Assembly: GCA_022361175.1 (NCBI GenBank)
Contig: JAKSBN010000474.1
Location: 1 to 46,382 of the forward strand
DNA from: Pseudomonadota bacterium
GTDB lineage: Bacteria > Myxococcota_A > UBA9160 > UBA4427
Direction: 5' to 3'
DNA: 46,382 nucleotides
The position numbers and the translations under genes are program-made. Below are positions 1 to 8,271 of the stretch, piece by piece. Each line of letters opens with the position of its first letter. Position 1 is the stretch's first letter. The notes under the pieces were generated by a model. The model searched no databases. It was not told where the DNA came from and saw nothing but the letters and a program-made list of their open reading frames with translations.

Positions 1-302
1 AGCGCGCGGCGCTCGCTGTGGCCGACGATGGTGTAGGCGCAGCCCAGGTCCGCGAGCATTCCCGGCGCGATCTCGCCGGTGAAGGCCCCCTTCTCCTCGG
101 GGTTCACGTTCTGGGCGGCCAGCGCCACGGCGCTGCCGGCCAGCGCGCGGCCCAGGCGATCGAGGCCCGTGAAGGGCGGCGCCACCACGATGTCGACGTC
201 GTTCGCATCCGACACCAGCGGCAGGAACGCCTCGGCGAAGGCGACGGCTTCGCCCGCGGTCTTCTGCATTTTCCAGTTGGCGGCGAGAATCGGTCGGCGC
301 AT
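1..302 (-). CDS. tpiA: triosephosphate isomerase, N-terminal part (cut by window edge)
   Basis: Interconverts dihydroxyacetone phosphate and glyceraldehyde 3-phosphate in glycolysis, in the cytoplasm. About 100 N-terminal residues are visible. They include the substrate-binding NWKM motif near residue 9, NVNPEEKGAFTGE around residue 65-80 and, at the very edge, IVGHSERR, which carries the electrophilic His of the family. The start ATG at 302 follows directly on the TAA stop of pgk (303-305) with no gap, so the two are almost certainly co-transcribed and translationally coupled. The catalytic Glu and the rest of the barrel lie beyond base 1, so completeness cannot be judged. Confidence 0.95.
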   Translation of the reverse strand, partial: MRRPILAANWKMQKTAGEAVAFAEAFLPLVSDANDVDIVVAPPFTGLDRLGRALAGSAVALAAQNVNPEEKGAFTGEIAPGMLADLGCAYTIVGHSERRA

Positions 303-1484
303 TTAGCGATCCAGTGCAGCGACGCCGGGAAGCTCGAGCCCTTGGACGTACTCGAGCGAGGCGCCGCCGCCGGTGGAGAGGTGGGTGATGTCGGCGCCGA
401 CGCCCAGCTTGTTGACGGCGGCGAGGGAATCTCCCCCGCCCACCACGGATACCGCGTTGGAGTCGGCGACGCCCTTGGCGACCGCCTCGGTGCCGCGGGC
501 AAAGGCTTCCATTTCGAACACGCCCATCGGGCCGTTCCAGAAGATGGTGGCGGCCTGGGCGGCCTCCCGGGCGTAGAGCGAGGCGGTGTCGGGGCCGATG
601 TCGAGGGCCATGAAGCCGTCGGGAATCTGGGTGACCACCTGATGCGCGGCATCGGCGGCGAATTCGCGCGCGACCACGTGATCCAGGGGCAGCAGCAGCC
701 GTCGTCCCGCCGCGGCCACGGCCGCCTCCACGCGCCGCGCGTCGTCCAAGCGGTCGTGTTCCACCAGCGACGTCCCCACGGCCTCACCCCGCGCCGCCAG
801 GAACGTGTACGCCATGGCGCCGCCGATGGCGAGCACGTCCGCGCGCGGTGCCAGCGCCTCCAGCACCGCCAGCTTGTCCGACACCTTGGCGCCGCCCACC
901 AGGCAGAGCAGCGGCCTTTTGGGCTCCAGCACGACGCGCAGGTGCGAGAGCTCCGATTGCAGCAGATCGCCGGCCGCCACCCGGCGGACGTGCTTCGCGA
1001 TGCCGGCCGTCGAGGCGTGGGCGCGATGGGCCGTGCCGAAGGCGTCGTTCACGTAGACGTCGCAGAGGGCGGCGAGGGCTTCTGCGAAGGACGGGTCGTT
1101 CTTCTCCTCGCCGCGGTAGAAGCGCAGGTTCTCGAGCAGCAGCAGCTGGCCGTCGGCCAGATCGCGGCTGGCGGCCTCCGCGGCTTCTCCTACCGCGGGA
1201 TCGCAGAACGACACCCCGCGCTCCAGCAGCTGGGACAGGCGTTCGGCCACGGGCCGCAGGGAGAGCTCGGGTCGGCGCTCGCCCTTGGGCCGTCCCAGGT
1301 GCGACGCCAGCACCACCCGGGCGCCGGCGTCGAGCAGGCGGCGGAGGCTGGGGAGGGAGGCCCGGATGCGCGTGTCGTCGCCGATCCGTCCCCCGGACAA
1401 GGGGACGTTCAGGTCGGCGCGCACGAAGACGCGCTGGCCGCGGACGCCGGCCGCGATCAGCCCCTCCAGCCCCTGGACGCTCAC
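303..1484 (-). CDS. pgk: phosphoglycerate kinase
   Basis: Transfers the phosphate of 1,3-bisphosphoglycerate to ADP, the first ATP-forming step of glycolysis. The 393-residue length is normal for bacterial Pgk. The N-terminal substrate motif RADLNVPL (about residue 22) and ASHLGRPKG (about 60) are present, as are GGAKVSDKL (about 198) and the C-terminal nucleotide-loop VVGGGDS (about 350). The gene sits 7 nt after gapA and directly abuts tpiA, giving the order gapA-pgk-tpiA on the minus strand. I see nothing unusual in the protein. Confidence 0.97.
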   Translation of the reverse strand: MSVQGLEGLIAAGVRGQRVFVRADLNVPLSGGRIGDDTRIRASLPSLRRLLDAGARVVLASHLGRPKGERRPELSLRPVAERLSQLLERGVSFCDPAVGEAAEAASRDLADGQLLLLENLRFYRGEEKNDPSFAEALAALCDVYVNDAFGTAHRAHASTAGIAKHVRRVAAGDLLQSELSHLRVVLEPKRPLLCLVGGAKVSDKLAVLEALAPRADVLAIGGAMAYTFLAARGEAVGTSLVEHDRLDDARRVEAAVAAAGRRLLLPLDHVVAREFAADAAHQVVTQIPDGFMALDIGPDTASLYAREAAQAATIFWNGPMGVFEMEAFARGTEAVAKGVADSNAVSVVGGGDSLAAVNKLGVGADITHLSTGGGASLEYVQGLELPGVAALDR

Positions 1485-1491
1485 GGGGTCG

Positions 1492-2487
1492 CTACTGGGC
1501 CATGTGCTGCACGAGGTCGACGACGCGGGTCGAGTAGCCGGCCTCGTTGTCGTACCAGGAGAGCACCTTCGCGAAGTCCCCGCCCATCACCTTCGTGTTG
1601 GGGGCGTCGACGATGGAGGAGCGCGGGTCGCCGATGAAGTCGACGGACACCAGCGGTTCTTCGCAGTAGCCCAGGATGCCCTTCATGGGCCCGTCGGCCG
1701 CGGCCTTGAGAGCCGCGTTGATGGCCTCGGCGTCGGTCGACTGCTTGAGCTTCACCGCCAGGTCGACGATCGAGACGTCCGCCGTCGGAACGCGCATGGC
1801 GTAGCCGTCGAGCTTGCCCTTGAGCTCGGGCAGCACCAGGCCGATGGCCCGGGCCGCGCCCGTGCTGGTCGGGATCATGGACATCGCCGCCGCGCGGGCG
1901 CGGCGCAGGTCCTTGTGCGGGCCGTCCTGGGTGTTCTGGTCGTTGGTGTAGGCGTGGATGGTCGTCATCCAGCCGTTCTCAATGCCGTACTCGTCGTTCA
2001 GAACCTTGGCCACGGGGCCCAGGCAGTTGGTGGTGCACGACGCGTTGGACACGATCTTGTGCACGGCGGGATCGTAGTCGTCGCCGTTCACCCCCAGAAC
2101 GATGGTGATGTCCGGGTCGGTGGCCGGGGCGCTGATGATGACGCGCTCGGCGCCGGCTTCCAGATGCTTGGCGGCCTTGTCGCGAGCGGTGAAGAGCCCG
2201 GTCGATTCGATCGCGAACGTGGCGCCCAGCTTCTTCCAGGGCAGATCCGCCGGATCGCGTTCCGCCAAGATCGGAATCGTCTTGCCGTTCACCACGATGG
2301 CGCCGTCGCCGGCCTCGACCTCGCCCGGGAAATGCCCGTGGATCGAGTCGTACTTCAAGAGGTGGGCCAGCGTCTTGGCATCGGTCAGATCGTTGATTCC
2401 GACGATCTCGATGTCCTTGCCCAGGGCCGCCCGGAAGACCAGCCGTCCGATTCGCCCAAAACCGTTGATTCCTACTCGGACCGACAT
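1492..2487 (-). CDS. gapA: glyceraldehyde-3-phosphate dehydrogenase, type I
   Basis: Oxidises and phosphorylates glyceraldehyde 3-phosphate with NAD(P)+. Rossmann motif [10 protein letters not shown] lies at the N-terminus, the catalytic cysteine is in SNASCTTNC (about residue 150) and the C-terminal WYDNEAGYS helix motif is present. With the start at 2487 the protein is 331 residues, typical for the family. I chose this ATG because GGAGG lies 6 nt upstream of it. An in-frame ATG at 2493 sits immediately after the GGAGG, and the frame stays open to 2556, but neither fits as well. First gene of gapA-pgk-tpiA, with its own promoter at 2518-2546. Confidence 0.96.
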   Translation of the reverse strand: MSVRVGINGFGRIGRLVFRAALGKDIEIVGINDLTDAKTLAHLLKYDSIHGHFPGEVEAGDGAIVVNGKTIPILAERDPADLPWKKLGATFAIESTGLFTARDKAAKHLEAGAERVIISAPATDPDITIVLGVNGDDYDPAVHKIVSNASCTTNCLGPVAKVLNDEYGIENGWMTTIHAYTNDQNTQDGPHKDLRRARAAAMSMIPTSTGAARAIGLVLPELKGKLDGYAMRVPTADVSIVDLAVKLKQSTDAEAINAALKAAADGPMKGILGYCEEPLVSVDFIGDPRSSIVDAPNTKVMGGDFAKVLSWYDNEAGYSTRVVDLVQHMAQ

Positions 2488-2517
2488 CTCCATCCTCCAT
2501 GGTTCGCGAGACGCGGC

Positions 2518-2546
2518 AATGTACCGGTCCGGCCGGGGGCTGCCAA
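2518..2546 (-). promoter_or_regulatory. candidate sigma-70 promoter of the gapA operon
   Basis: Read on the minus strand there is TTGGCA (2546-2541), a 17-nt spacer, then TACATT (2523-2518). This matches the -35 consensus at 5 of 6 and the -10 at 4 of 6 positions with ideal spacing. The transcript would begin near 2511, about 24 nt ahead of the gapA start. Prediction by eye only. Confidence 0.55.
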
Positions 2547-2637
2547 GCTTCCGCAATCGCTCCGATTTGCCGATGGGGGAGGGCGGTCCGAGCGGGCTCC
2601 GGCCTCGCTAAGATCCCGGCTCGGACCCGGGGGGGAG

Positions 2638-3030
2638 ATGATCGTCGGGAGCGGCGTCGACGTGATCGAGATCGCGCGCATCGAGCGCGCCCTCAGCGAG
2701 CGAGGAGCCCGCTTCGCGGGCCGGGTCTTCACCCCGGCGGAGATCGAAGCGTGTGAGGGCCCCGGTCGGTCCGCCCCCCGCTTCGCGCTGCGCTTCGCGG
2801 CCAAGGAAGCGGCCATGAAGGCCATCGGCACCGGCTGGTCCGCCGGGGTCCGCTGGCGCGACATCGAAGCCATGCCGGGAGCGAACGGGCCCGGCGAGTG
2901 GGTGCTGCGGCTGTCCGGTCGCGCCCACGAGCTGGCCGGCGCGCGCGGAACCGAGCGCGCTTGGCTGAGCGTCAGCCGTTCCCGCACCCACGCGCTGGCG
3001 CTGGTGGTCTTGGAAGGGGGGGAGCCGTGA
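2638..3030 (+). CDS. acpS: holo-[acyl-carrier-protein] synthase
   Basis: Transfers 4'-phosphopantetheine from CoA to the serine of apo-ACP. The 130-residue product matches the family. GSGVDVIEIARIER at the N-terminus carries the Mg-binding Asp, and RFAAKEAAMKAIGTG (about residue 53-67) carries the second metal/CoA motif. The ATG at 2638 is preceded directly by a purine run (GGGGGGGAG), so the ribosome-binding spacing is tight. Its TGA overlaps the GTG start of the next gene by 4 nt (GTGA). The gene diverges from gapA across a 150-bp gap. A TAAGAT at 2609 could be its -10 box, but I found no good -35. Confidence 0.93.
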   Translation: MIVGSGVDVIEIARIERALSERGARFAGRVFTPAEIEACEGPGRSAPRFALRFAAKEAAMKAIGTGWSAGVRWRDIEAMPGANGPGEWVLRLSGRAHELAGARGTERAWLSVSRSRTHALALVVLEGGEP

Positions 3031-5423
3031 GCGCCCGGAGTGCAGGGGTTCGCTTCGCCGCCGTGGCCGGCCTGACGCTCGTGGTCGCGGGCTGTGGGGC
3101 CGAGCGCGCGGCGCGCGAGGCCTTCCCGTTGGCCTCGGGACTGCTGCGGGTGGAGGGCATCCAGGCCGCGGTCGAGATCGTCCGAGACGATCGCGGCGTG
3201 CCCCACGTGCTCGCGGAGCGGGAACGGGACGCCTGGTTCGGCCTCGGCGTGGCCCACGCGCAGGACCGCTTGGGCCAGATGCTGTGGCTGCGGCGGCGGG
3301 CGCTCGGGCGCACGGCCGAGGTGCTCGGCGAGCCCGGGTTGGCGGCGGATCGCTGGGCGCGGCTGCTCGATCTGGGCGGCCTGGCGGCCGCCGAGGCGAA
3401 GCGCCTCGATCGTCCCACGCGCCGCGTCCTGGAGTCCTATGCGGCGGGCGTCAACGTCCGCCTCGACCGGATCGCCAGCGGCGACGCCCGGGCTCCCGAG
3501 TGGCTCCAAGCCGCCGGCCTCGAGCCGGAGCCCTGGACGCCGGCCGACAGCCTCGCCCTCAGCAAGCTGCACGCCTGGTCGCTCGGCAACTCCACGGAGG
3601 CCAGCCTGGTGCTGGAGGACCTGATCGAGCGGCTCGGCGGCGTGGGAGCGAGGCCGTTCTTCCCCGGCGACAAGAGCCTGGACGGACTGCCGTGGCCGCA
3701 CCTCGGGCAGCAGCCGCCGGACCTGGGCCGGACGGCCCGCCGTCCGGTCGAACCGCTCGGTTTCCGGGCGATCCACCCGGGCAGCACGGCCTTTGTGGTG
3801 GCCGGGCGGCGGACGCCCAGCGGCGCGCCCCTGCTGGCCGTCGACCTGCACGCCGCGCCCACCGCGCCGGCGCTCTACTACGAGGCCCACCTGCGCGGGG
3901 GCCGCCTCGACTGCGTGGGCGTGACGCTGCCCGGGATTCCCGTCTTCTGGACCGGACGCAACCGCCAGGTGGCCTGGGCCTCGGTGCACGCTCGCGCCGT
4001 GACGACGGACCTCTACAGCGAGACGCTGCGCGGCCAGGACTACCACGATGGGCGCCGCTGGAGGCCCATGGCGGAGCGGACCGAGACGATCCGCGTGCGT
4101 CAGCCGGGCGGCGGCTTCGGCGAGCAGACGTGGACGTTTCGAGCGACCCGGCACGGGCCGCTGCTGAACCCGCTGTTGGACGACGGCCGCGCCCCCCTGG
4201 CGCTGGCCTGGACGGGTGCGCGCCCCGGGAACGGCATCGTCGCGTTTCGGCGCGCGGCGCGGGCGCGATCGGCCGAAGAACTCGTGAAGGCGCTCGCCGG
4301 CCACCACGAGCCGGTCTTCGCGGTGGTCTACGCCGACTCGGAGGGCGCGGCCGGCGTGCAGATGGCGGGCTGGCTGCCCCAGCGGATCCTCCCCAGCGAC
4401 CTCGTGCCCGTGCCCGGCCGTTCTCCCACCTACGGTTGGCGAGGGGCGATCGCGTTCGACGACCTGCCCGCGGCCACGGTCGGCCCCAAGGGCGACTTCC
4501 TGGTGGTGGCGGACGGGGCGCTTCCGCCGGTGGCCACAGGCCGCATCGAGTGGCTGTGGCGCGCCGGGGACCGGGGCCGTCGCCTGCACGCCACGCTCGA
4601 GGAGCGGGTGGCGCGCGGGCCGGTCTCGGCGCGGGACATGGTGGAGGTCCAGACCGACCTGCACTCGGAGGCCGCCCGTCGCGTGCTGCCCGCGCTGTTG
4701 GCCTTGGCCGGGGCGCCCGAGGAACTCGACCCCCAGGCCCGGGAGATCGTCTTCCTGCTCGAGCGCTGGAACGGCCAGATGGGCACCGGCAGCACGGGAG
4801 CGACCGCCTACCACGTGCTGCTGGACGAGCTCGCGCGCGAACTCTTCGAGGGCCCTCTGGGCGAGGATCTCCTGGCCCGCTATCGAGCACTGCCCCACGC
4901 CGATCTCACCAGCGTCACCATTCGCATCCTCCGGGCGGCCGAGGCCGGGGGCGGTGGGGGTGGCTGGGCGGACCCCGCGCGCGTCCGGGACGCGGTGCGC
5001 CAGAGCCTGCGCCAGGCGTGGGTCACGCTCTCGGTGCGACTGGGGGCGAATCGGGAGCGCTGGACCTGGGGCCGGGTCCATCAGTTGGCGTTCGGGCCCT
5101 TCGTGGCCGCCGGCGCGGGGCAGGACGTCTTCGGTCCGTTCCCGGTGGGCGGCGACGCCAGCACGCCCCAGCACGCCGAGTGGAGCCCGGCGAACCCGTT
5201 CCAGGTGCGCGCCGCGTCGATCTACCGCTTGGTGGTGGACTTGGGAGCGCCGGATCAGGCGCTCAGCGTGTTGGCTCCCGGCCAATCCGAGCATCCTTTT
5301 CATCCGCATCACGGAGACGGCATCGAGCCGTGGCAGCTCGGGCGTCCGCGGCTGTTGGTCACGCACCCGCTGGTCGTGGAGGAGTCGGCCGTGGCCACCC
5401 TCGTGTTGGAGCCGACGCCGTGA
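3027..5423 (+). CDS. penicillin acylase family (Ntn-hydrolase) lipoprotein
   Basis: Family members are autocatalytically cleaved amidases acting on beta-lactams or N-acyl homoserine lactones; the substrate here is unknown. The 798-residue precursor begins with a signal peptide ending in a lipobox (LVVAGC), so it is likely anchored in the outer membrane facing the periplasm. The alpha-chain pattern (DDRGVPHV, GVAHAQDR) is clear. The beta chain should begin at Ser253 in HPGSTAF, followed by VVAGRRTPSGAPLLAVDLH, which matches the family around the nucleophile. The usual residue after the Ser is Asn; here it is Thr. The C-terminal GQSEHPFHPHHGD motif is also typical. The GTG start at 3027 overlaps the acpS stop, with a strong GGAAGGGGGGGAG ahead of it. 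Confidence 0.88.
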   Translation: MSARSAGVRFAAVAGLTLVVAGCGAERAAREAFPLASGLLRVEGIQAAVEIVRDDRGVPHVLAERERDAWFGLGVAHAQDRLGQMLWLRRRALGRTAEVLGEPGLAADRWARLLDLGGLAAAEAKRLDRPTRRVLESYAAGVNVRLDRIASGDARAPEWLQAAGLEPEPWTPADSLALSKLHAWSLGNSTEASLVLEDLIERLGGVGARPFFPGDKSLDGLPWPHLGQQPPDLGRTARRPVEPLGFRAIHPGSTAFVVAGRRTPSGAPLLAVDLHAAPTAPALYYEAHLRGGRLDCVGVTLPGIPVFWTGRNRQVAWASVHARAVTTDLYSETLRGQDYHDGRRWRPMAERTETIRVRQPGGGFGEQTWTFRATRHGPLLNPLLDDGRAPLALAWTGARPGNGIVAFRRAARARSAEELVKALAGHHEPVFAVVYADSEGAAGVQMAGWLPQRILPSDLVPVPGRSPTYGWRGAIAFDDLPAATVGPKGDFLVVADGALPPVATGRIEWLWRAGDRGRRLHATLEERVARGPVSARDMVEVQTDLHSEAARRVLPALLALAGAPEELDPQAREIVFLLERWNGQMGTGSTGATAYHVLLDELARELFEGPLGEDLLARYRALPHADLTSVTIRILRAAEAGGGGGGWADPARVRDAVRQSLRQAWVTLSVRLGANRERWTWGRVHQLAFGPFVAAGAGQDVFGPFPVGGDASTPQHAEWSPANPFQVRAASIYRLVVDLGAPDQALSVLAPGQSEHPFHPHHGDGIEPWQLGRPRLLVTHPLVVEESAVATLVLEPTP

Positions 5424-6478
5424 GCGGCGCGGTTCTGTACGCCGAGGTGCCCGGCTTCTACGCCGAAATCGAGCGCGCCTCGGACCCCGAGCGCAGCGAG
5501 CGCCCGTTGATCGTGGGGGGGCATCCTCGCAAGGGCGGACGCGTGCAGTCGGCGAGCCAAGCGGCGGCCCTGGCCGGGGTCGAGCCCGGCATGGCCATGC
5601 AGGACGCGCTGCAGCGCTGCCCGCGCGCGCGCACCGTGCGCACCGACATGAAGCGCTACCGGGAGGTCGCGCAGCGGTTGCGCGCGTGCCTGCGCCAGGA
5701 AGCCGCCCGCCTCGAGACCGCCGGTCTCGAGGCCTGCTACTTGGAGGCGCGCGGCGAGCCCGAGAGCTTGGCCGAGACGCTGCGCCGGCGGGTGCGAGAC
5801 GAGCTCGGCCTGCCGCTCCGCGTCGGCATCGCTCCGGTGAAGTTCCTGGCGAAGCTGGCGGCGGAGGAATGCGGCTGGGACGGTCAGCGGAGGATTGCCG
5901 CGGGCGAGGAGGGCGCCTTTCTCGACGCGCTCCCCGTAGCGCGGTTGCCGGGAGTCGGGCAGCGCACCGAATCCACCCTGCGCGGTCTCGGCGTCGAGCG
6001 GGTGGGGCAGCTGTTGGCGCTGGACGGCGCCGCGCTGGAAGCCGCGCTCGGAAACCACGGGCTGCGCATCCTGGACCTGGCCCGGGGGCGCGATTCCGCG
6101 CCGTTTCGACCCGAGCGCCACCCCCGAACCCTCAGCCAGGAGCACACCTTCTCCGAACCCCAGCTGGACCTGGACGTCCTGTGGGAGCGGCTCCAGGTTC
6201 TGGCCCAGGGGCTCGAGGGGAGCCTTCGCCGCGAGGGGCTGGCCGCCCGCCGCGTCGCGGTGAAGGTGCGGTACGAGGGTCAGGAGACCACCACCCGCAG
6301 CTGCACCCTCCCGCAGGCCGTGGGGGACGCCGCCGCGCTGCACGGCGCCGCCACCCGCCTCCTGGACCGCACCCAGGCCGGGCGCCGCCCGGTCCGGCTG
6401 GTGGGCCTGACGGTCTCCAGCCTCTCCCCCGAGGGGGGAAGGGATGGTCAGCTCGAACTGTTTCCCGCCCCGGGCTAG
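5420..6478 (+). CDS. Y-family DNA polymerase homologue with altered catalytic residues
   Basis: 352 residues with the overall plan of DinB/ImuB: palm-finger start YAEVPGFYAEIE, helix-hairpin-helix region LPGVGQRTESTLRGLG (about 185), little-finger region (about 240-335), and a C-terminal clamp-binding pentapeptide QLELF (344-348). The residues aligned with E. coli DinB Asp8, Asp10, Asp103 and Glu104 read Glu9, Pro11, Glu104 and Ala105. Two of the three metal carboxylates are therefore Glu for Asp, and the third is lost. Family knowledge: ImuB is a catalytically dead Y-family protein that binds the clamp, but it is longer and sits with imuA/dnaE2. Start GTG 5420 overlaps the acylase stop (GTGA). 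Either an accessory translesion factor or a weak polymerase. Confidence 0.85.
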   Translation: MSGAVLYAEVPGFYAEIERASDPERSERPLIVGGHPRKGGRVQSASQAAALAGVEPGMAMQDALQRCPRARTVRTDMKRYREVAQRLRACLRQEAARLETAGLEACYLEARGEPESLAETLRRRVRDELGLPLRVGIAPVKFLAKLAAEECGWDGQRRIAAGEEGAFLDALPVARLPGVGQRTESTLRGLGVERVGQLLALDGAALEAALGNHGLRILDLARGRDSAPFRPERHPRTLSQEHTFSEPQLDLDVLWERLQVLAQGLEGSLRREGLAARRVAVKVRYEGQETTTRSCTLPQAVGDAAALHGAATRLLDRTQAGRRPVRLVGLTVSSLSPEGGRDGQLELFPAPG

Positions 6479-6590
6479 CCGGCCCGACACCCCGCCCCTG
6501 GCGCGCCGGTTCCCTCAAGGACTGGGTGCCGCCGACCGAGAAACAGAGTGTCAGCCGAGGGGCGACCTCCCTCGTTCGGATGAGAGCGCG

Positions 6591-6932
6591 ATGCAGCCCG
6601 ATCCCAGCGAACGACGCAAGTACAACCGCATTGCCACCGACCAGATGATCTCCTTCGCCCCCGTCGAGGCCAAGGATCACCTCGCCGTCGGCCGCAATAT
6701 CTCCAGCGGCGGCATCGCCTTCGAGGCGGTCGGTTGCGAGTTGAACCTGGGCGACGTGCTGCGGGTGACCTTCAACGTGGCCGACCACACCGTCGTGGCG
6801 GTGGGCCGCGTCGTCTGGGCCACCGACACCGACCCCCTCACCCAAGAGGTGGGCATCGAGTTCATCGAGATCGACCCCATGGCCATGCGCCTGCTCGAGG
6901 AAGTGGCGGCCGGCTCTGCCGCCAGCGCCTGA
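6591..6932 (+). CDS. PilZ domain protein, predicted c-di-GMP receptor
   Basis: A 113-residue single-domain PilZ protein. The c-di-GMP contacts of the family are intact: RxxxR at residues 9-13 (RKYNR) and NxSxxG in NISSGG at about 36-41. The beta-barrel continues through VVAVGRVVWA and GIEFIEI. No other domain is attached, so it would act by binding a partner. It lies between the dinB-like gene and a surface-polysaccharide cluster on the same strand, which makes envelope or motility targets plausible but unproven. The frame is open upstream, but ATG 6591 gives a normal PilZ N-terminus. Confidence 0.88.
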   Translation: MQPDPSERRKYNRIATDQMISFAPVEAKDHLAVGRNISSGGIAFEAVGCELNLGDVLRVTFNVADHTVVAVGRVVWATDTDPLTQEVGIEFIEIDPMAMRLLEEVAAGSAASA

Positions 6933-6994
6933 TCTCCTGCTCCAGCCCGAGGCTCCGAGTCGCGACTCCCGCTTGACAGGGACATCGAGGCGGT

Positions 6995-8242
6995 GTGAGC
7001 TACGCGGCCATGGCTGATTTTCATCAGACTGGGGCCATTACGACCCTCCACCGGCTGGGGCCGCCCGACCTCGAGCGTCTGGAGAACGAGCTGGTCTCGT
7101 ACTGCCAGGAGCGGCCCATCGCCCTGGTGCTGCCCTGTCTCTACAGCGAGATCCAGGGGCCGGCCCTCAAGGGGATCATCGAGGCCCTGGTCGGCGTGCC
7201 CTATCTGCGCCAGGTGGTGGTCAGCGTCTCAGGCGCGGCCGATCGGGCGCAGTTCGACCAGATGCGGGACGTTTTCGCCCCCGTCCGCTGCGAGGACGGT
7301 TCGCCGCCGACGCTGATTTGGAACCGCGGACCCCGCATCGAGAAGCTGTTCGAGCGCCTCCGCGAGGAGGGCCTCGACCCCGGTCCGGACGGCAAGGGGC
7401 GCGCGACCTGGCTGTCCTACGGCTACGTGCTGGGGACGCACGAAGCGCGCGTGGTGGCCGTCCACGACTGCGACATCCGCGACTACGACCGCGAGCTCCT
7501 GGCCCGGCTCTGCTACCCGACCGCCAACCCCAACCTCGGCTACGAGTTCGCCAAGGGCTACTACAGCCGCGTGGCGGCTCGGCTCTACGGGCGGGCCACG
7601 CGGCTGTTCATGACTCCGTTCCTGCGCGCCATGACGTCGGTGGTGGGCCAGCACCCGCTGCTCGATTATCTGGATGCGTTTCGCTATCCGCTGGCCGGCG
7701 AGTGCGCCATGACCACCGATCTCGTTCGGGCCAACCGCGTGCCCGCGGACTGGGGCCTCGAGGTGGGGGTGCTGGCGGAGGTGTATCGCAACTGCTCGCT
7801 CAAACGGATCTGCCAGGTCGAGCTGGTGGAGAACTACGACCACAAGCACCGCGACCTGTCGGAGAGCGATCCCGGTCGGGGCCTCCACCGCATGGTGCGG
7901 GACATCGCGGCGTCCCTGATCCGCAACCTGGCGAGCTACGGCGTCGAGTTCGACGCCGGCTTCCTGAATACGCTGATGGCGGCCTATCTGCGCACGGCGC
8001 AGGACGCCATCGCCCGCTACAGCGACGACGCCCGGCTGAACGGCCTCGACTTCGATCGGCACGAGGAAGAGGTGGCGGTGGAGACGTTCTCGCGCGCGCT
8101 GCGCGCCGCCGGACTGGACTTCGTGCGCGATCCCCTGGGTGCGCCCCAGATTCCCAACTGGAATCGAGTGAGTGCGGCGCTGCCCGACTTCTTGTCGGAG
8201 CTGTGCACCGCCGTCGACGAAGACGCCCGCGAGGGCGTTTGA
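6995..8242 (+). CDS. GT-A fold glycosyltransferase, GT81-like (glucosyl-3-phosphoglycerate synthase-like)
   Basis: 415 residues, cytosolic, no membrane span. The nucleotide-sugar region includes IALVLPCLYSE (about 42) and the metal-binding VHDCDIRDYD (about 158-167), whose D-C-D resembles a DxD motif. Further family-like stretches are YPLAGECAM, DWGLEVGVL and YDHKHRDLS. These resemble GT81 enzymes that make glucosylglycerate-type compatible solutes, although I cannot exclude a related family-2 transferase acting on a lipid or LPS acceptor. The next gene is kdsA, 29 nt away, which favours an envelope role. Start GTG 6995 is chosen because GAGG lies 4 nt upstream; ATG 7010 is the alternative. 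Confidence 0.75.
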   Translation: MSYAAMADFHQTGAITTLHRLGPPDLERLENELVSYCQERPIALVLPCLYSEIQGPALKGIIEALVGVPYLRQVVVSVSGAADRAQFDQMRDVFAPVRCEDGSPPTLIWNRGPRIEKLFERLREEGLDPGPDGKGRATWLSYGYVLGTHEARVVAVHDCDIRDYDRELLARLCYPTANPNLGYEFAKGYYSRVAARLYGRATRLFMTPFLRAMTSVVGQHPLLDYLDAFRYPLAGECAMTTDLVRANRVPADWGLEVGVLAEVYRNCSLKRICQVELVENYDHKHRDLSESDPGRGLHRMVRDIAASLIRNLASYGVEFDAGFLNTLMAAYLRTAQDAIARYSDDARLNGLDFDRHEEEVAVETFSRALRAAGLDFVRDPLGAPQIPNWNRVSAALPDFLSELCTAVDEDAREGV

Positions 8243-8271
8243 CGCCCCGGCGGCGGGCGGGGAGGAAACCG

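Noticed and set aside
2472..5366. A 964-codon minus-strand open frame opposite acpS and the acylase
   Set aside because: Arg/Pro/His-rich shadow of well-supported plus-strand genes; no motif or start site.
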